NCBI RefSeq assembly: GCF_001613465.1
Contig: NZ_BDCK01000041.1
Coordinates: 80,465-144,464 of the forward strand
Direction of reading: 5' to 3'
Origin: Nocardia niwae NBRC 108934 = DSM 45340
Lineage (GTDB): Bacteria; Actinomycetota; Actinomycetes; Mycobacteriales; Mycobacteriaceae
Length of the DNA stretch: 64,000 nucleotides
Positions 24,106 to 33,330 of this stretch are shown here, one piece after another. Every line of letters starts with the position of its first letter. Within the stretch, counting starts at the first letter, position 1. Below the pieces are notes generated by a model that was given only the letters and a program-made list of their open reading frames with translations, was not told the origin of the DNA and ran no database searches. The position numbers and the translations under genes were made by a program.

Positions 24106-24822
24106 ATGCGCGTCGGTGATACCGGCGAAGTACTCGCCGCCTGTGTCGTGCACGCCGATCTCGAGGTGCCGGGACGCGTCGGCCGCACCGCCATCGACAA
24201 GCGTCCGGTGGCGGGGCGGATCGCGGTGCGCGCCCTCGGTTTGGACGGCGACCATGTCTGCGACACCAAGCATCACGGTGGCGTGCACCAAGCCGTCTAC
24301 GCCTACGCCGACGAGGACGCCCGCCGCTGGGGCACGGAACTCGGCCGCACCCTGCCCGCCGGGTGGTTCGGCGAAAACCTGCGGGTCAGTGGGCTTCCGG
24401 TCAGCGACTCGGTGATCGGCGCGCGCTGGACGATCGGCGACACCGTGCTGGAGGTGAGCGCTCCGCGCGTGCCGTGCGCCACGTTCCAGCATTGGAGCGG
24501 CGAACGTCAGTGGGTCAAACGGTTCGCCCTGCGCAGCGATACCGGCGCCTACCTGAGGGTGCTCAGCGAGGGAACGATCGGCGCGGGCGACCGGATCTCG
24601 GTGGTGCACGTCCCAGAACACGGCATCACCGTCCGCGACCTGTTCACCGGCGCCGATCTGGATCTGCTGGCGATTCTGCTCGCCGACGAACCGACCATCT
24701 CCGACGATGTGCGCATGCAGATCGATCGGCACGCGCGCAGACATGCCAATGCCGCCCGCGCCACCGCGAACCGGCACGCGGCGACGGGCGATGACAACCT
24801 CGGCACGGGAGTGCGACTGTGA
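24106..24822 (+). CDS. MOSC domain protein (YiiM-like)
   Basis: 238 residues from ATG 24106, with GAGAGGAG upstream. A MOSC beta-barrel spans about 25-165, with KHHGGVHQAVYAY and the conserved cysteine in RVPCATFQHW. YiiM-like MOSC proteins carry molybdenum cofactor and reduce N-hydroxylated compounds; the substrate here is unknown. The last 30 residues are polar and His/Arg/Ala-rich. The stop overlaps the GTG of the asparaginase gene. Confidence 0.88.
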   Translation: MRVGDTGEVLAACVVHADLEVPGRVGRTAIDKRPVAGRIAVRALGLDGDHVCDTKHHGGVHQAVYAYADEDARRWGTELGRTLPAGWFGENLRVSGLPVSDSVIGARWTIGDTVLEVSAPRVPCATFQHWSGERQWVKRFALRSDTGAYLRVLSEGTIGAGDRISVVHVPEHGITVRDLFTGADLDLLAILLADEPTISDDVRMQIDRHARRHANAARATANRHAATGDDNLGTGVRL

Positions 24823-25766
24823 GTGTGGAACTGGTCGAAGTCGTCCGCTCGGGCTTCCGCGAATGCGTGCACCGCGGCTCGGTGGTGGTGCTCGACGCCG
24901 CGGGCGAGCCCACGCTCGAGCTCGGTGAAGTGCATCTGCCGATCTACCCGCGCTCGACGAACAAGCCGATGCAGGCGATCACGTTGCTGCGCAACGGCTT
25001 CGAGCCGTTCGACGATGCCGAGCTGGCCATCGCCACCGCCTCGCACTACGGCGAACCGGACCACATCGCGCTGGTGCGCAGGTTGCTGGACCGCTTCGGT
25101 CTGCCAGATACCGCACTGGCATGCCCGGCCGACCTGCCCTACGACGAGCGCGCCCGCGTCGCGGCGCTGGCGGGCGGTCCCCATCCGATCTACATGAACT
25201 GCTCGGGCAAGCACGCGGCAATGCTCGCGACCTGCGCGATCAACGGCTGGCCCACCGCGGGTTACCAGGATCGGGCGCATCCGCTGCAGCGCGCGGTGGT
25301 CGCGACGGTGGCCGACCTGACCGGCGAGCCGGAAACCGATCTGGGCATCGACGGCTGCGGACTGCCGATCATCCCGGTCTCGCTGGTCAACCTGGCCCGG
25401 GTGTTCTCGACCATGGCGACGGCCGACCCCGGCACCCCGGAGCGCCGCGTCGCCGACGCGGTGCGCGCACATCCGCGAGTGATTTCCGGCACCAACGCAC
25501 CCGACCTGCTGGCCATGCAGGCCACTCCCGGGCTGGTCTGCAAGATCGGCGCGGACGGTGTGCACGCCGGCGCGTTGCCGGACGGATCGGCGTTCGCCTA
25601 CAAGATCGAAGACGGCCACGATCGCGCGCGAATGCCGCTGACGCTGGCGATTCTGCATCGGATGGGGATCGAGTGGACCGCTGCGCACGCTGAGCTGGCG
25701 GCCCCAGCGGTGCTCGGCGGCGGCGCCCGCGTCGGTGTGATTCGCGCCATACCCGGAGTCGTCTAG
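24819..25766 (+). CDS. type III (Rhizobium etli-like) asparaginase
   Basis: 315 residues of the asparaginase II family of R. etli, unrelated to E. coli AnsA/B. The Ser-Lys catalytic region is RSTNKPMQ (45-52), and the zinc-site pattern Cys128-x-x-Lys131 (NCSGKH) plus Cys180 (DGCGLP) matches the family. The product is aspartate plus ammonia. It overlaps the MOSC gene by 4 nt, so the two are translationally coupled though functionally unrelated. Confidence 0.9.
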   Translation: MSVELVEVVRSGFRECVHRGSVVVLDAAGEPTLELGEVHLPIYPRSTNKPMQAITLLRNGFEPFDDAELAIATASHYGEPDHIALVRRLLDRFGLPDTALACPADLPYDERARVAALAGGPHPIYMNCSGKHAAMLATCAINGWPTAGYQDRAHPLQRAVVATVADLTGEPETDLGIDGCGLPIIPVSLVNLARVFSTMATADPGTPERRVADAVRAHPRVISGTNAPDLLAMQATPGLVCKIGADGVHAGALPDGSAFAYKIEDGHDRARMPLTLAILHRMGIEWTAAHAELAAPAVLGGGARVGVIRAIPGVV

Positions 25767-25941
25767 CTATCACACGCCGGGGCGACAAGCGGGCAAACGG
25801 CACCAGTTCGGGAGTTCTTCACCCACTCCTGGAAGCGAGACCGCCGGACACACGCTAAAGTGTCTGTCAGGAAGAGTATTAATTCGAACGGGGCCGCCAC
25901 CAAACCCCAGGCCGCCCCGCTGTGACGCGAGGGGGTCAGCC

Positions 25942-26154
25942 ATGGGCCGTGGCCGGGCTAAGGCAAAGCAGACCAAGGTCGCACGCGAGCTGAAGTACAG
26001 CTCGACGCCGACCGACTTCGCGAGCCTTCAGCGCGAGCTTTCGGGAAGCCCCAACTCCCAGCGGAGTGGTGGTGTGCTGTCCGATGAGCACGACGCGGAC
26101 GACTCTTTGTCCCGCTGGGACGAGGACGACGACTACGACGACTGGCGCCGCTGA
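25942..26154 (+). CDS. DUF3073 protein
   Basis: 70 residues. Basic N-terminus (MGRGRAKAKQTKVARELKYSS) and strongly acidic C-terminus (SRWDEDDDYDDWRR). This small, charge-segregated family is conserved in actinobacteria and sits here beside purM as in M. tuberculosis. The function is unknown; the basic segment could bind nucleic acid. A strong terminator follows. Confidence 0.93.
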   Translation: MGRGRAKAKQTKVARELKYSSTPTDFASLQRELSGSPNSQRSGGVLSDEHDADDSLSRWDEDDDYDDWRR

Positions 26155-26169
26155 CTCCGATCTACGTCT

Positions 26170-26199
26170 GAAGGGGGAGGCCGACGGGCCTCCCCCTTC
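26170..26199 (+). terminator. intrinsic terminator after DUF3073
   Basis: GAAGGGGGAGGCC (26170-26182) and GGCCTCCCCCTTC (26187-26199) form a perfect 13-bp stem with a 4-nt loop, 16 nt past the DUF3073 stop. Confidence 0.85.
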
Positions 26200-26250
26200 G
26201 AGCGTTGTCGCGGGTTGACGTCACAGGCGCCGAAAAGGCTTGCAACACAA

Positions 26251-26285
26251 CAGAGTCCCGCATCGAACGAGGATGCGGGACTCTG
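26251..26285 (-). terminator. intrinsic terminator after purM
   Basis: CAGAGTCCCGCATC (26251-26264) and GATGCGGGACTCTG (26272-26285) form a perfect 14-bp stem with a 7-nt loop. On the minus strand it is followed by TTGTGTTG, so it ends purM transcription. Confidence 0.85.
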
Positions 26286-26302
26286 ACGTGTCTTCGCCGC
26301 GG

Positions 26303-27379
26303 TCAGAACCGCGGATGCTCCCCGACCAGGACAGCGCGCACGGCGTCGGCGTCCTTGGCCTTCTTGACCGTGCCCAGCGTCCAGCACTCGATGTGCCGCG
26401 CGGTCAGCACCGCCAGCGCCCGGTCCACGTCCTCCGGAGCGACCACGGCGACCATGCCGACGCCCATGTTGAACGTCTTCTCCATCTCGGCCCGCTCCAC
26501 CCGGCCGCGCTGGGCGATCATCTTGAACACCGGCGCCGGATTCCAGGTCCCGCGATCCAGTTCGGCCACAATGCCCGCGGGCAGCACCCGGGCCAGGTTC
26601 GCGGCCAGGCCACCGCCGGTGACGTGGGCGAAGGTGCGCACGTCGGTCTCGGCGATCAGCGCGAGGCAGTCCTTGGCGTAGATCCGGGTCGGCTCGAGCA
26701 GTTCCTCACCCAGGGTGCGGCCGAATTCCTCGACGTGGCCGGTCAGCGACATGCGGTCGATGTCGAGCAGCACTTTGCGGGCCAGGCTGTAGCCGTTGGA
26801 GTGCAGACCCGAGGACCCCATGGCGATCACCACGTCGCCGGGACGAACCCGGTCCGGGCCAAGCACCGCGTCGGCCTCGACCACGCCGATGCCGGTGGCG
26901 GACAGGTCGTAGTCGTCCGGGTCCATCAGCCCGGGATGCTCGGCGGTCTCGCCGCCGAGCAGCGCGCAACCGGCGCGCACACAGCCCTCCGCGATACCGG
27001 AGACGAGTTCGGCGACCTTCTCCGGGACGACCTTGCCGATGGCGATGTAGTCCTGCAGGAACAGCGGCTCCGCGCCGCAGACCACGAGATCGTCCACCAC
27101 CATGGCGACCAGGTCCAGACCGACGGTGTCGTGCTTGTCCATCGCCTGCGCCACCGCGATCTTGGTGCCTACGCCGTCGGTGGACGCCGCCAGCAGCGGT
27201 TCCCGATAGCCGCCCTTCAGCGCGAACAGCCCGGCGAAGCCGCCGAGTCCGCCTTGTACCTCGGGCCGGGTCGCCTTCTTCGCCAATGGTCCGAACAACT
27301 CGACTGCGCGGTCACCTGCCTCGATGTCCACGCCTGCCGCGGCGTACGAGGCACCACCACTGGGGGTCTGTTCAGTCAT
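26303..27379 (-). CDS. purM: phosphoribosylformylglycinamidine cyclo-ligase
   Basis: 358 residues from ATG 27379; a further start six codons upstream is possible. PurM closes the imidazole ring of AIR using ATP (step five of purine synthesis). Conserved stretches: GVGTKIAVAQAMDKHDTVGLD, GGETAEHPG and the C-terminal FNMGVGMV. In many actinobacteria purM follows purF directly; here 6 kb with a peptide transporter separates them. Confidence 0.97.
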   Translation of the reverse strand: MTEQTPSGGASYAAAGVDIEAGDRAVELFGPLAKKATRPEVQGGLGGFAGLFALKGGYREPLLAASTDGVGTKIAVAQAMDKHDTVGLDLVAMVVDDLVVCGAEPLFLQDYIAIGKVVPEKVAELVSGIAEGCVRAGCALLGGETAEHPGLMDPDDYDLSATGIGVVEADAVLGPDRVRPGDVVIAMGSSGLHSNGYSLARKVLLDIDRMSLTGHVEEFGRTLGEELLEPTRIYAKDCLALIAETDVRTFAHVTGGGLAANLARVLPAGIVAELDRGTWNPAPVFKMIAQRGRVERAEMEKTFNMGVGMVAVVAPEDVDRALAVLTARHIECWTLGTVKKAKDADAVRAVLVGEHPRF

Positions 27380-27509
27380 TTTCGGGGAGAGCTCCAAACC
27401 GAATCGGCGGATAGATGCCTGCTCACGCTACCGGAGGCGGATAACGACCCCGCACCGGTGTTGGCTCGCCCTCTTGACAATAGGGCACAGCGAACCGTAA
27501 AGCGGACGA

Positions 27510-29198
27510 TCAGTCGGTCTCCTTCCCGTCGAACCGCCCGGCCTGCTCCCGGCGCCGGCGCTGGCGCACCGGGTCGGGCACCGGCACCGCGGCGACCAAG
27601 CGCCGGGTGTACTCCTGCCGCGGGGCGCGCAGGATGCGATCGCGATCACCCTGCTCGACCACCGCTCCGTCGCGCAGCACGACGATCCGGTCGGCGAGCT
27701 GGTCGACCACCGCCAGGTCGTGGCTGATGAACAGGCAGGCCCAGCCGCATTCGCGCTGCAGCTGACCGAACAACTCCAGCACCGCCGCTTGCACCGACAC
27801 GTCCAGCGCGCTGGTCGGCTCGTCGGCGACCAGCAGGTCCGGATCGAGTACCAGGGCGCGGGCCAGGCTGGCGCGCTGGCGCTGACCGCCGGACAATTCG
27901 TGCGGGTAGCGACGTTCGGCGCCCGCCGGCAACCGCACGTCGTCGAGCAGTCCGCGCACTCGGGCCCGGATCTGCGCGGAACTTCCGGCCTTGTGCACGA
28001 TCAGCGGCTCGGCCACGCACTCCCCCACGGTGAGCCGGGGGTTCAGCGAACTGGCCGGGTCCTGGAAGACGAATCCGAAGCGCCGCCGGATCGGCCGCAG
28101 CTTGCGCTGCGACAGCCGCGCGATGTCCTGCCCGCGTATCAGCACCGTCCCGGAGGTCGGCCGTTGCAGGGCCGCGACGCAGCGCCCGATGGTCGACTTG
28201 CCGGAGCCGGATTCACCGACCAGGCCGACTGTCTCGCCGGGCCTGATGCGCAGGCTCACGCCGTCCACGGCGCGCAACCGCGGCCGGCCGAACGGGCCGG
28301 GGAACTCGACCACCAGATCGTGGACCTCGAGCACTGGATCGCTCTCCCCGGCGGCGCTGTCCGGCGGATGGTGCTCGATCTGCTCGGTGCCCAGGTGCGG
28401 CACCGCCGCAAGCAGGGCGCGGGTGTACGCCGCGGTGGGACGGGCGAACAGCTCGTCCACCGGCGCCTGCTCGACGACCGCGCCGTCGCGCATCACCACT
28501 ACGCGGTCGGCGATGTCGGCGACCACGCCCATGTTGTGGGTGATCAGCACGATCGCACTGCCGGTCCGGTCGCGCAGGTCCCGCAGCAGGGCGAGGATCT
28601 CGGCCTGCACCGTGACATCCAACGCCGTGGTCGGCTCGTCGGCGATGATCACCTTCGGCTCACACGCGATCGCGATGGCGATCACGACGCGTTGTTTCTG
28701 TCCGCCGGAGAGCTGGTGCGGGTAGTAGTCCACCCGCTGCCGCGGGTCGGGCAACCCGACCAGGCGCAGCAATTCCACCGCGCGCGCCTTCGCGGCCTTC
28801 CTGGTCAGCTGCGTGTGCGCGCGCAGCGCCTCGCCGATCTGGAAGCCGACGGTGAACAGCGGGTCCAGCGCCAGACCGGGTTCCTGGAACACCATCGAGA
28901 TCGCGCCGCCGCGCAATGCGGCGAGCTGCTTCTCGCTCATCGCGGTCACCTGCTCGGTGCCCAGGGTGACCAGCCCGCGCACGGTCGCCGTCTCCGGGAG
29001 CAACCCCATCGCCGTGCGCGAGCTCACCGACTTGCCAGATCCGGATTCCCCGACGATGGCCAGCACTTCGCCCGGGTAGACCTCGTAGGAGACGTCGGTG
29101 ACCGCGTGGACGGGCCCGGCGTCGGTGGCGAAGGTGACCGACAGCGATTCGATGGACAAGGCGGGACGGCCCCGATCCGCCGCGACTGGCTCAGGCAT
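27510..29198 (-). CDS. dipeptide/oligopeptide ABC transporter, fused double ATPase (DppDF)
   Basis: 562 residues from ATG 29198, which overlaps the upstream permease stop by 8 nt. Two complete nucleotide-binding domains are fused: first Walker A GESGSGKS (50-57) with LSGGQKQR, second GESGSGKST with LSGGQRQR. Each has an ADEPT Walker B and a peptide-transporter C-terminal extension (HNMGVVADIADRV; HDLAVVDQLADRI). It energises import through the two permeases. It is the last gene of the operon. Confidence 0.93.
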   Translation of the reverse strand: MPEPVAADRGRPALSIESLSVTFATDAGPVHAVTDVSYEVYPGEVLAIVGESGSGKSVSSRTAMGLLPETATVRGLVTLGTEQVTAMSEKQLAALRGGAISMVFQEPGLALDPLFTVGFQIGEALRAHTQLTRKAAKARAVELLRLVGLPDPRQRVDYYPHQLSGGQKQRVVIAIAIACEPKVIIADEPTTALDVTVQAEILALLRDLRDRTGSAIVLITHNMGVVADIADRVVVMRDGAVVEQAPVDELFARPTAAYTRALLAAVPHLGTEQIEHHPPDSAAGESDPVLEVHDLVVEFPGPFGRPRLRAVDGVSLRIRPGETVGLVGESGSGKSTIGRCVAALQRPTSGTVLIRGQDIARLSQRKLRPIRRRFGFVFQDPASSLNPRLTVGECVAEPLIVHKAGSSAQIRARVRGLLDDVRLPAGAERRYPHELSGGQRQRASLARALVLDPDLLVADEPTSALDVSVQAAVLELFGQLQRECGWACLFISHDLAVVDQLADRIVVLRDGAVVEQGDRDRILRAPRQEYTRRLVAAVPVPDPVRQRRRREQAGRFDGKETD

Positions 29199-30201
29199 CG
29201 GTCGCTTCCTTTCCGGCGTCCGGCCCGAGACCGGGCGCACTCGCCACCGCCGCGGCGCGGCGGGTACGCAGGATCGGGTTGAGCACCTCGTTCGAGCTCT
29301 CGCCGACCAAGGTCATGCCGAGCACGACGAGCACGATGGCGACGCCGGGGAAGACGCCGGTCCACCAGATGCCGTTGGACACGTCCGACAGCGCTTTGTT
29401 CAGGTCGAAGCCCCACTCCGCGGCCTGTGTCGGCTCGATGCCGAATCCGAGGAAGCCCAGTCCGGCCAGGGTGAGGATGGCCTCCGACCCGTTGAGCGTG
29501 ACGATCACCGGCAGCGACTGGGTGACGTTCGCCAGGATGTGCCGGAACAGGATTCGCGCGGTCGACGCGCCGGTCACCCGGGCCGCGTCGACGTACGGCT
29601 CCTGCTTCACGGCCACGGTCGCGTTGCGCACCACCCGGAAGTACTGCGGCACGAACACCGCCGTGATGGCCACCGCGGCCGACAGCACACCGCCCAGGCT
29701 GGTCGATCGGCCGCCCGCGACCACGATCGACACCACGATCGCCAGCAGCAGCGTGGGGAACGCGTACATCGCGTCCATGAACAGCACCAGCAGCCGATCC
29801 GGCCATCGGCCGACGTAACCGGACAGCAGCCCCAGCGGCACCCCGATCAGCAGCGAGAGCACCAGCGAGATCGCGATCACCCACAGCGCGGTGCGCGCGC
29901 CGTAGATCACGCGGGAGAACACGTCTTCGCCGCGCACCGAGGTGCCGAACCAATGCTGCGCCGAGGGCGCCTGCTGGCGGACGAAATCGACACCGTCGGC
30001 GGCGCTCTGCGCGAATCCGTACGGCGCGATCAGCGGAGCGAACAGGGCGGCGACCACGAAGAGGCCGACCAAGGCGAGGCCGAGGATCAGCGTCGCACGC
30101 TGTAAACCCGCGGTCATCGAGAACAACCGCAGGCCCGGCACACCCCGGCGCGCCACGGGCGGCAGAACGGGAGGTTCGTTCAGCAGTTCCGGAGCGGTCA
30201 T
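29191..30201 (-). CDS. dipeptide-type ABC transporter permease (DppC-like)
   Basis: 336 residues from ATG 30201, overlapping the previous permease stop (ATGA). An N-terminal membrane helix (about 38-60) and a periplasmic loop precede a five-helix BPD transport domain. The EAA loop is YVDAARVTGASTARILFRHI. Its C-terminal tail is Ala-rich and polar. Works as a heterodimer with the DppB-like subunit. Confidence 0.93.
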   Translation of the reverse strand: MTAPELLNEPPVLPPVARRGVPGLRLFSMTAGLQRATLILGLALVGLFVVAALFAPLIAPYGFAQSAADGVDFVRQQAPSAQHWFGTSVRGEDVFSRVIYGARTALWVIAISLVLSLLIGVPLGLLSGYVGRWPDRLLVLFMDAMYAFPTLLLAIVVSIVVAGGRSTSLGGVLSAAVAITAVFVPQYFRVVRNATVAVKQEPYVDAARVTGASTARILFRHILANVTQSLPVIVTLNGSEAILTLAGLGFLGFGIEPTQAAEWGFDLNKALSDVSNGIWWTGVFPGVAIVLVVLGMTLVGESSNEVLNPILRTRRAAAVASAPGLGPDAGKEATDA

Positions 30202-31340
30202 CAGAATCTCACTCTCGGATCGATCAGCGCCACCAGGACATCCACCAGGAAACTCATCACCGCCACGATGAGCGCGATGAACGCGACGATGCCCTGCACG
30301 GCGATGAAGTCGCGCGCGGACAGATACTGCGCGAACTGGTAACCCAAGCCCTTCCATTCGAACGTGGTCTCGGTGAGCACCGACGCGCCGAGCATCATGG
30401 CGATCTGCATGCCCATCACCGTGACGATCGGAATCATCGCGTTGCGGAAGGCGTGCCGACCGGTCACCACGCGCCGGGACAGACCGCGCGCTCGTGCCGC
30501 GTCCACGTAGTCGGCGCGCAGGGTCTGGATCAGGTTGATCCGCACCAGCCGCAAGAAGATGCCCGCGGTGAGCAGGCCCAGCGCGACGGCGGGCAGTACG
30601 GCGTGTTTCAGCACGTCGACCAGGTATCCGGCATCGCCGTAGAGGATCGCGTCGATCACCATGATGTTGGTCTTCGGCGAGACGTGCTGTAGCCGCAGTT
30701 CCACGTTCGTGCTCGCCCGGCCCGCCACCGGCAACCAGCCCAGGCGCACCGCGAACACCAGCTTCAACAGCAGGCCCACGAAGAACACCGGCGCGGCGTA
30801 GAACAGGATGGCCAGCAACCGCAGCGTGGTGTCGGCGGCCGAATCCCGGTGGGTGGCGGCGTATCTGCCCAGCGGAATGCCGATCACGAACGCCACGACC
30901 AGCGCCCAGCACACCAATTCCAGCGAGGCCGCGCCGTAGGTGATCACCACCTCGCTGATCTCCCGATTGTCCTGGGAGCGACCGAGATCGCCGTGCAGGA
31001 GCCCGGACAGGTAGTCGCGGTACTGGGTGCGGATCGGCCGGTTCAGCCCGGCCGCCTCCTTGCGCGCCTCGATCTGTTCCTGTGTCATGCGCCCGCCCAT
31101 GGCCGCGCTGATGGGGTCGCCGACCACCCGCATCAGGAAGAACACGACTGTGACCAGGATCCAGGCGGTCACCGGGATCAGCAGCAGCCGCACGCCCAAG
31201 TAGCGCAGCAACGCGCGAGAACGCGAGTCGTCGCCGCTCGTGCGTGTCCGCCGCAGACCGGGGGGCCGGGCCCGGAGCGGTGCCGGCGCGCTGTCCGCCG
31301 ATATCGTCGTCCCGAGCCCGGCTGGGTCGCCGGAACTCAC
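30201..31340 (-). CDS. dipeptide-type ABC transporter permease (DppB-like)
   Basis: 379 residues from GTG 31340, overlapping the solute-binding gene's stop. A long polar N-terminus (about 48 residues) precedes the first membrane helix; DppB family motifs follow, including LNRPIRTQYRDYLSGLLHGDLG and the EAA loop YVDAARARGLSRRVV. The N-terminal extension is longer than in most DppB proteins; a later start is conceivable but the overlap favours this one. Confidence 0.92.
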   Translation of the reverse strand: MSSGDPAGLGTTISADSAPAPLRARPPGLRRTRTSGDDSRSRALLRYLGVRLLLIPVTAWILVTVVFFLMRVVGDPISAAMGGRMTQEQIEARKEAAGLNRPIRTQYRDYLSGLLHGDLGRSQDNREISEVVITYGAASLELVCWALVVAFVIGIPLGRYAATHRDSAADTTLRLLAILFYAAPVFFVGLLLKLVFAVRLGWLPVAGRASTNVELRLQHVSPKTNIMVIDAILYGDAGYLVDVLKHAVLPAVALGLLTAGIFLRLVRINLIQTLRADYVDAARARGLSRRVVTGRHAFRNAMIPIVTVMGMQIAMMLGASVLTETTFEWKGLGYQFAQYLSARDFIAVQGIVAFIALIVAVMSFLVDVLVALIDPRVRF

Positions 31341-32944
31341 TTGCTCAGCACCGTGTAGCGGAACTTGAACGACGCGTCGAGCGTCTGTTCCACGCCTCGC
31401 ACTCCGGCGGCCGAGACCGCGATCTGCTTGCCGGACAGCAGCGGAACGATCGGCAGGAAGTTCTGCGCGAGATCACGCTGCACCTGCTGGATCTGGGCGA
31501 GACGCTTGTCCTTGTCGGGCTGGGTCGCCTGGGCGATCAGCTGTGCGGAGATGCCCGGGTCCTCGAAATGCGACTGCAGGAAGTTGTTCGGGCCGAAGAA
31601 CGGAGACAGGTAGTTGTCCGGGTCCGGGAAGTCGGGGAACCAGCCGAACTGGAAGAGCGGATACCCGTCACGGGCGCGTTCCCGCTGATAGGTCACCCAC
31701 TCGGTGGATTGCAGGTCGACCCGGAACAAGCCGGTGGCCTCCAGCTGCGACTTTATCGCCGCGTACTCCTCGGAGCTGCTGGAACCGTAGTGGTCGGGGT
31801 TGTACTGGAGATTCAGCTGGACCGGCGTCGGCACTCCGGCCTCGGCCAGGAACTTCGCCGCCTGGTCCTTGTTGGGCTGGGCGCCGTAGATGTCCTTGAA
31901 CGGCTCCGCCGCGCCCGGCACGCCCTGTGGCACGGACGAATAGGCGGGCAGATACGTCTTCTTGTAGACGCCGTCGGCCAGCGCGGCCCGGTCGACGGTG
32001 GAGGCGACGGCCTTGCGCACGGCCAGTTTCTGCGCGGGCGTGCCGCCCGGCATGGTGTTCAGGTTGAACACGATGTAGCGCAGTTCGCCGCCGGGGCCCT
32101 CGTGCACGGTGACCTTGCTGTCCCCGCGCAGCGACTCGATGTCGGTGGGCGTGAACGACCGATATCCGACGTCGAGCGAGCCGTTCTGCAGGTCGAGTTT
32201 CATGTTGTCGGTGGTGGCGTAGTACTTCGTCGACACGTTCTCGGTCTTCGGTGTCCCGAGGACGCCGTGATAATCGGCGAACGCCTTGTACTCGACCAGC
32301 TTGTTCTTGTCGTAACTGGCGATGGTGTACGGGCCGGAGTAGCCCTTGCCCTTCACCACGTCCTCGTCCGGCAGGACCTTGTCCGGCGCGTACACCTTCT
32401 CGTCGACGATCGGGCCCGCCTGAGTGGGCAGGATCGCGGGGAAGGTCTGGTCGTCGGCCACCTTCAACGTGAACGCGACGGTGCGCGCGTCCACCACGTC
32501 GGTCTTCTCCAGGTTGCCGAGCAGTGACGCCGGGCCGTTCGGGTCGTTGATCCGCAGCATCCGGTCGAAGGAGAACTTCACGCTGGTCGCGGTCAGCGGG
32601 TTGCCGTTGGCGAACTTCAGGCCGTCCTTCAACGTGCAGGTGTACACGGTGGGCGCGGTGAACTCGCATTTCTGCGCGGCATCCGGCTGAGGCGTCGCGT
32701 TGCCGGGCGCGAAGTTGAGCAGGTACTGGTAGATCTGTGTCTCGGCCACCAGCGACCCGTTGTCGTAGGCGGCCGCCGGATCGAGCGAGAAGATCTTGTC
32801 GGTGGTGCCGGCTACCAAGCCGCCGCCGTCCTCGCCGGTTCGTCCCGAGCCGCAACCCGCCAGCACCGACGCCGCCAACGCCACCAATCCGACGGCCGCG
32901 ATGGCTCGCGTCCCGCTGCGTCGCCCCAACCTCGAATTCCTCAT
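31337..32944 (-). CDS. ABC transporter solute-binding lipoprotein, family 5 (DppA/OppA-like)
   Basis: 535 residues from ATG 32944. A lipoprotein signal ends in lipobox LAGC with Cys31. Family-5 features: DGLKFANGNPLTATSVKFSF near the N-terminal third and FQFGWFPDFPDPDNYLSPF near residue 425, typical of peptide- or nickel-binding proteins. It delivers ligand, probably di- or oligopeptides, to the permeases. It is the first gene of a four-gene operon in which all junctions overlap. Confidence 0.93.
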   Translation of the reverse strand: MRNSRLGRRSGTRAIAAVGLVALAASVLAGCGSGRTGEDGGGLVAGTTDKIFSLDPAAAYDNGSLVAETQIYQYLLNFAPGNATPQPDAAQKCEFTAPTVYTCTLKDGLKFANGNPLTATSVKFSFDRMLRINDPNGPASLLGNLEKTDVVDARTVAFTLKVADDQTFPAILPTQAGPIVDEKVYAPDKVLPDEDVVKGKGYSGPYTIASYDKNKLVEYKAFADYHGVLGTPKTENVSTKYYATTDNMKLDLQNGSLDVGYRSFTPTDIESLRGDSKVTVHEGPGGELRYIVFNLNTMPGGTPAQKLAVRKAVASTVDRAALADGVYKKTYLPAYSSVPQGVPGAAEPFKDIYGAQPNKDQAAKFLAEAGVPTPVQLNLQYNPDHYGSSSSEEYAAIKSQLEATGLFRVDLQSTEWVTYQRERARDGYPLFQFGWFPDFPDPDNYLSPFFGPNNFLQSHFEDPGISAQLIAQATQPDKDKRLAQIQQVQRDLAQNFLPIVPLLSGKQIAVSAAGVRGVEQTLDASFKFRYTVLSK

Positions 32945-33330
32945 CACGGCCCCACTTCTCGAGCGCCGCACCGCGTTCCCTTGGATCGCAGGCCCGGTGC
33001 GGACACGGGTGAACTTCCGATCTGATCGGCACCGTACCTACGAAGCATTTTCGGCACGTTACGTTTTCGAAGAAAATTCGCGAGGCCGTCAGCAGGCATT
33101 ATGCGCAGCGCCTACGACCGCCGGGAAATACCGGTCGTACGTCCAGAATTGCCGGGGAGCGAGGGGCGTGGTGTCTCGAGCACGCCAGATCACGCTGCGC
33201 GACAGTGCATAACGGTACCCATGAACGCTTCCGGCGAAACCATCACGCGCCGTGGTGACGGGTAATCCGGCGGGCGCCCGGAGCGGGCAACCCACCGGCG
33301 CAGGTGATCACAAGGCGAGCGGCGAACCGC
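32945..33330. other. gene-free region between the peptide transporter and purF
   Basis: About 385 nt. The half near 32945-33100 is AT-richer than its surroundings and presumably carries the transporter promoter. A minus-strand frame of 68 codons at 33089-33295 has no Shine-Dalgarno or recognisable similarity and is not called. No strong terminator for purF is visible. Confidence 0.4.

Noticed and set aside
33089..33295. 68-codon minus-strand frame upstream of the peptide transporter
   Set aside because: No Shine-Dalgarno, no promoter spacing, no similarity that I recognise.
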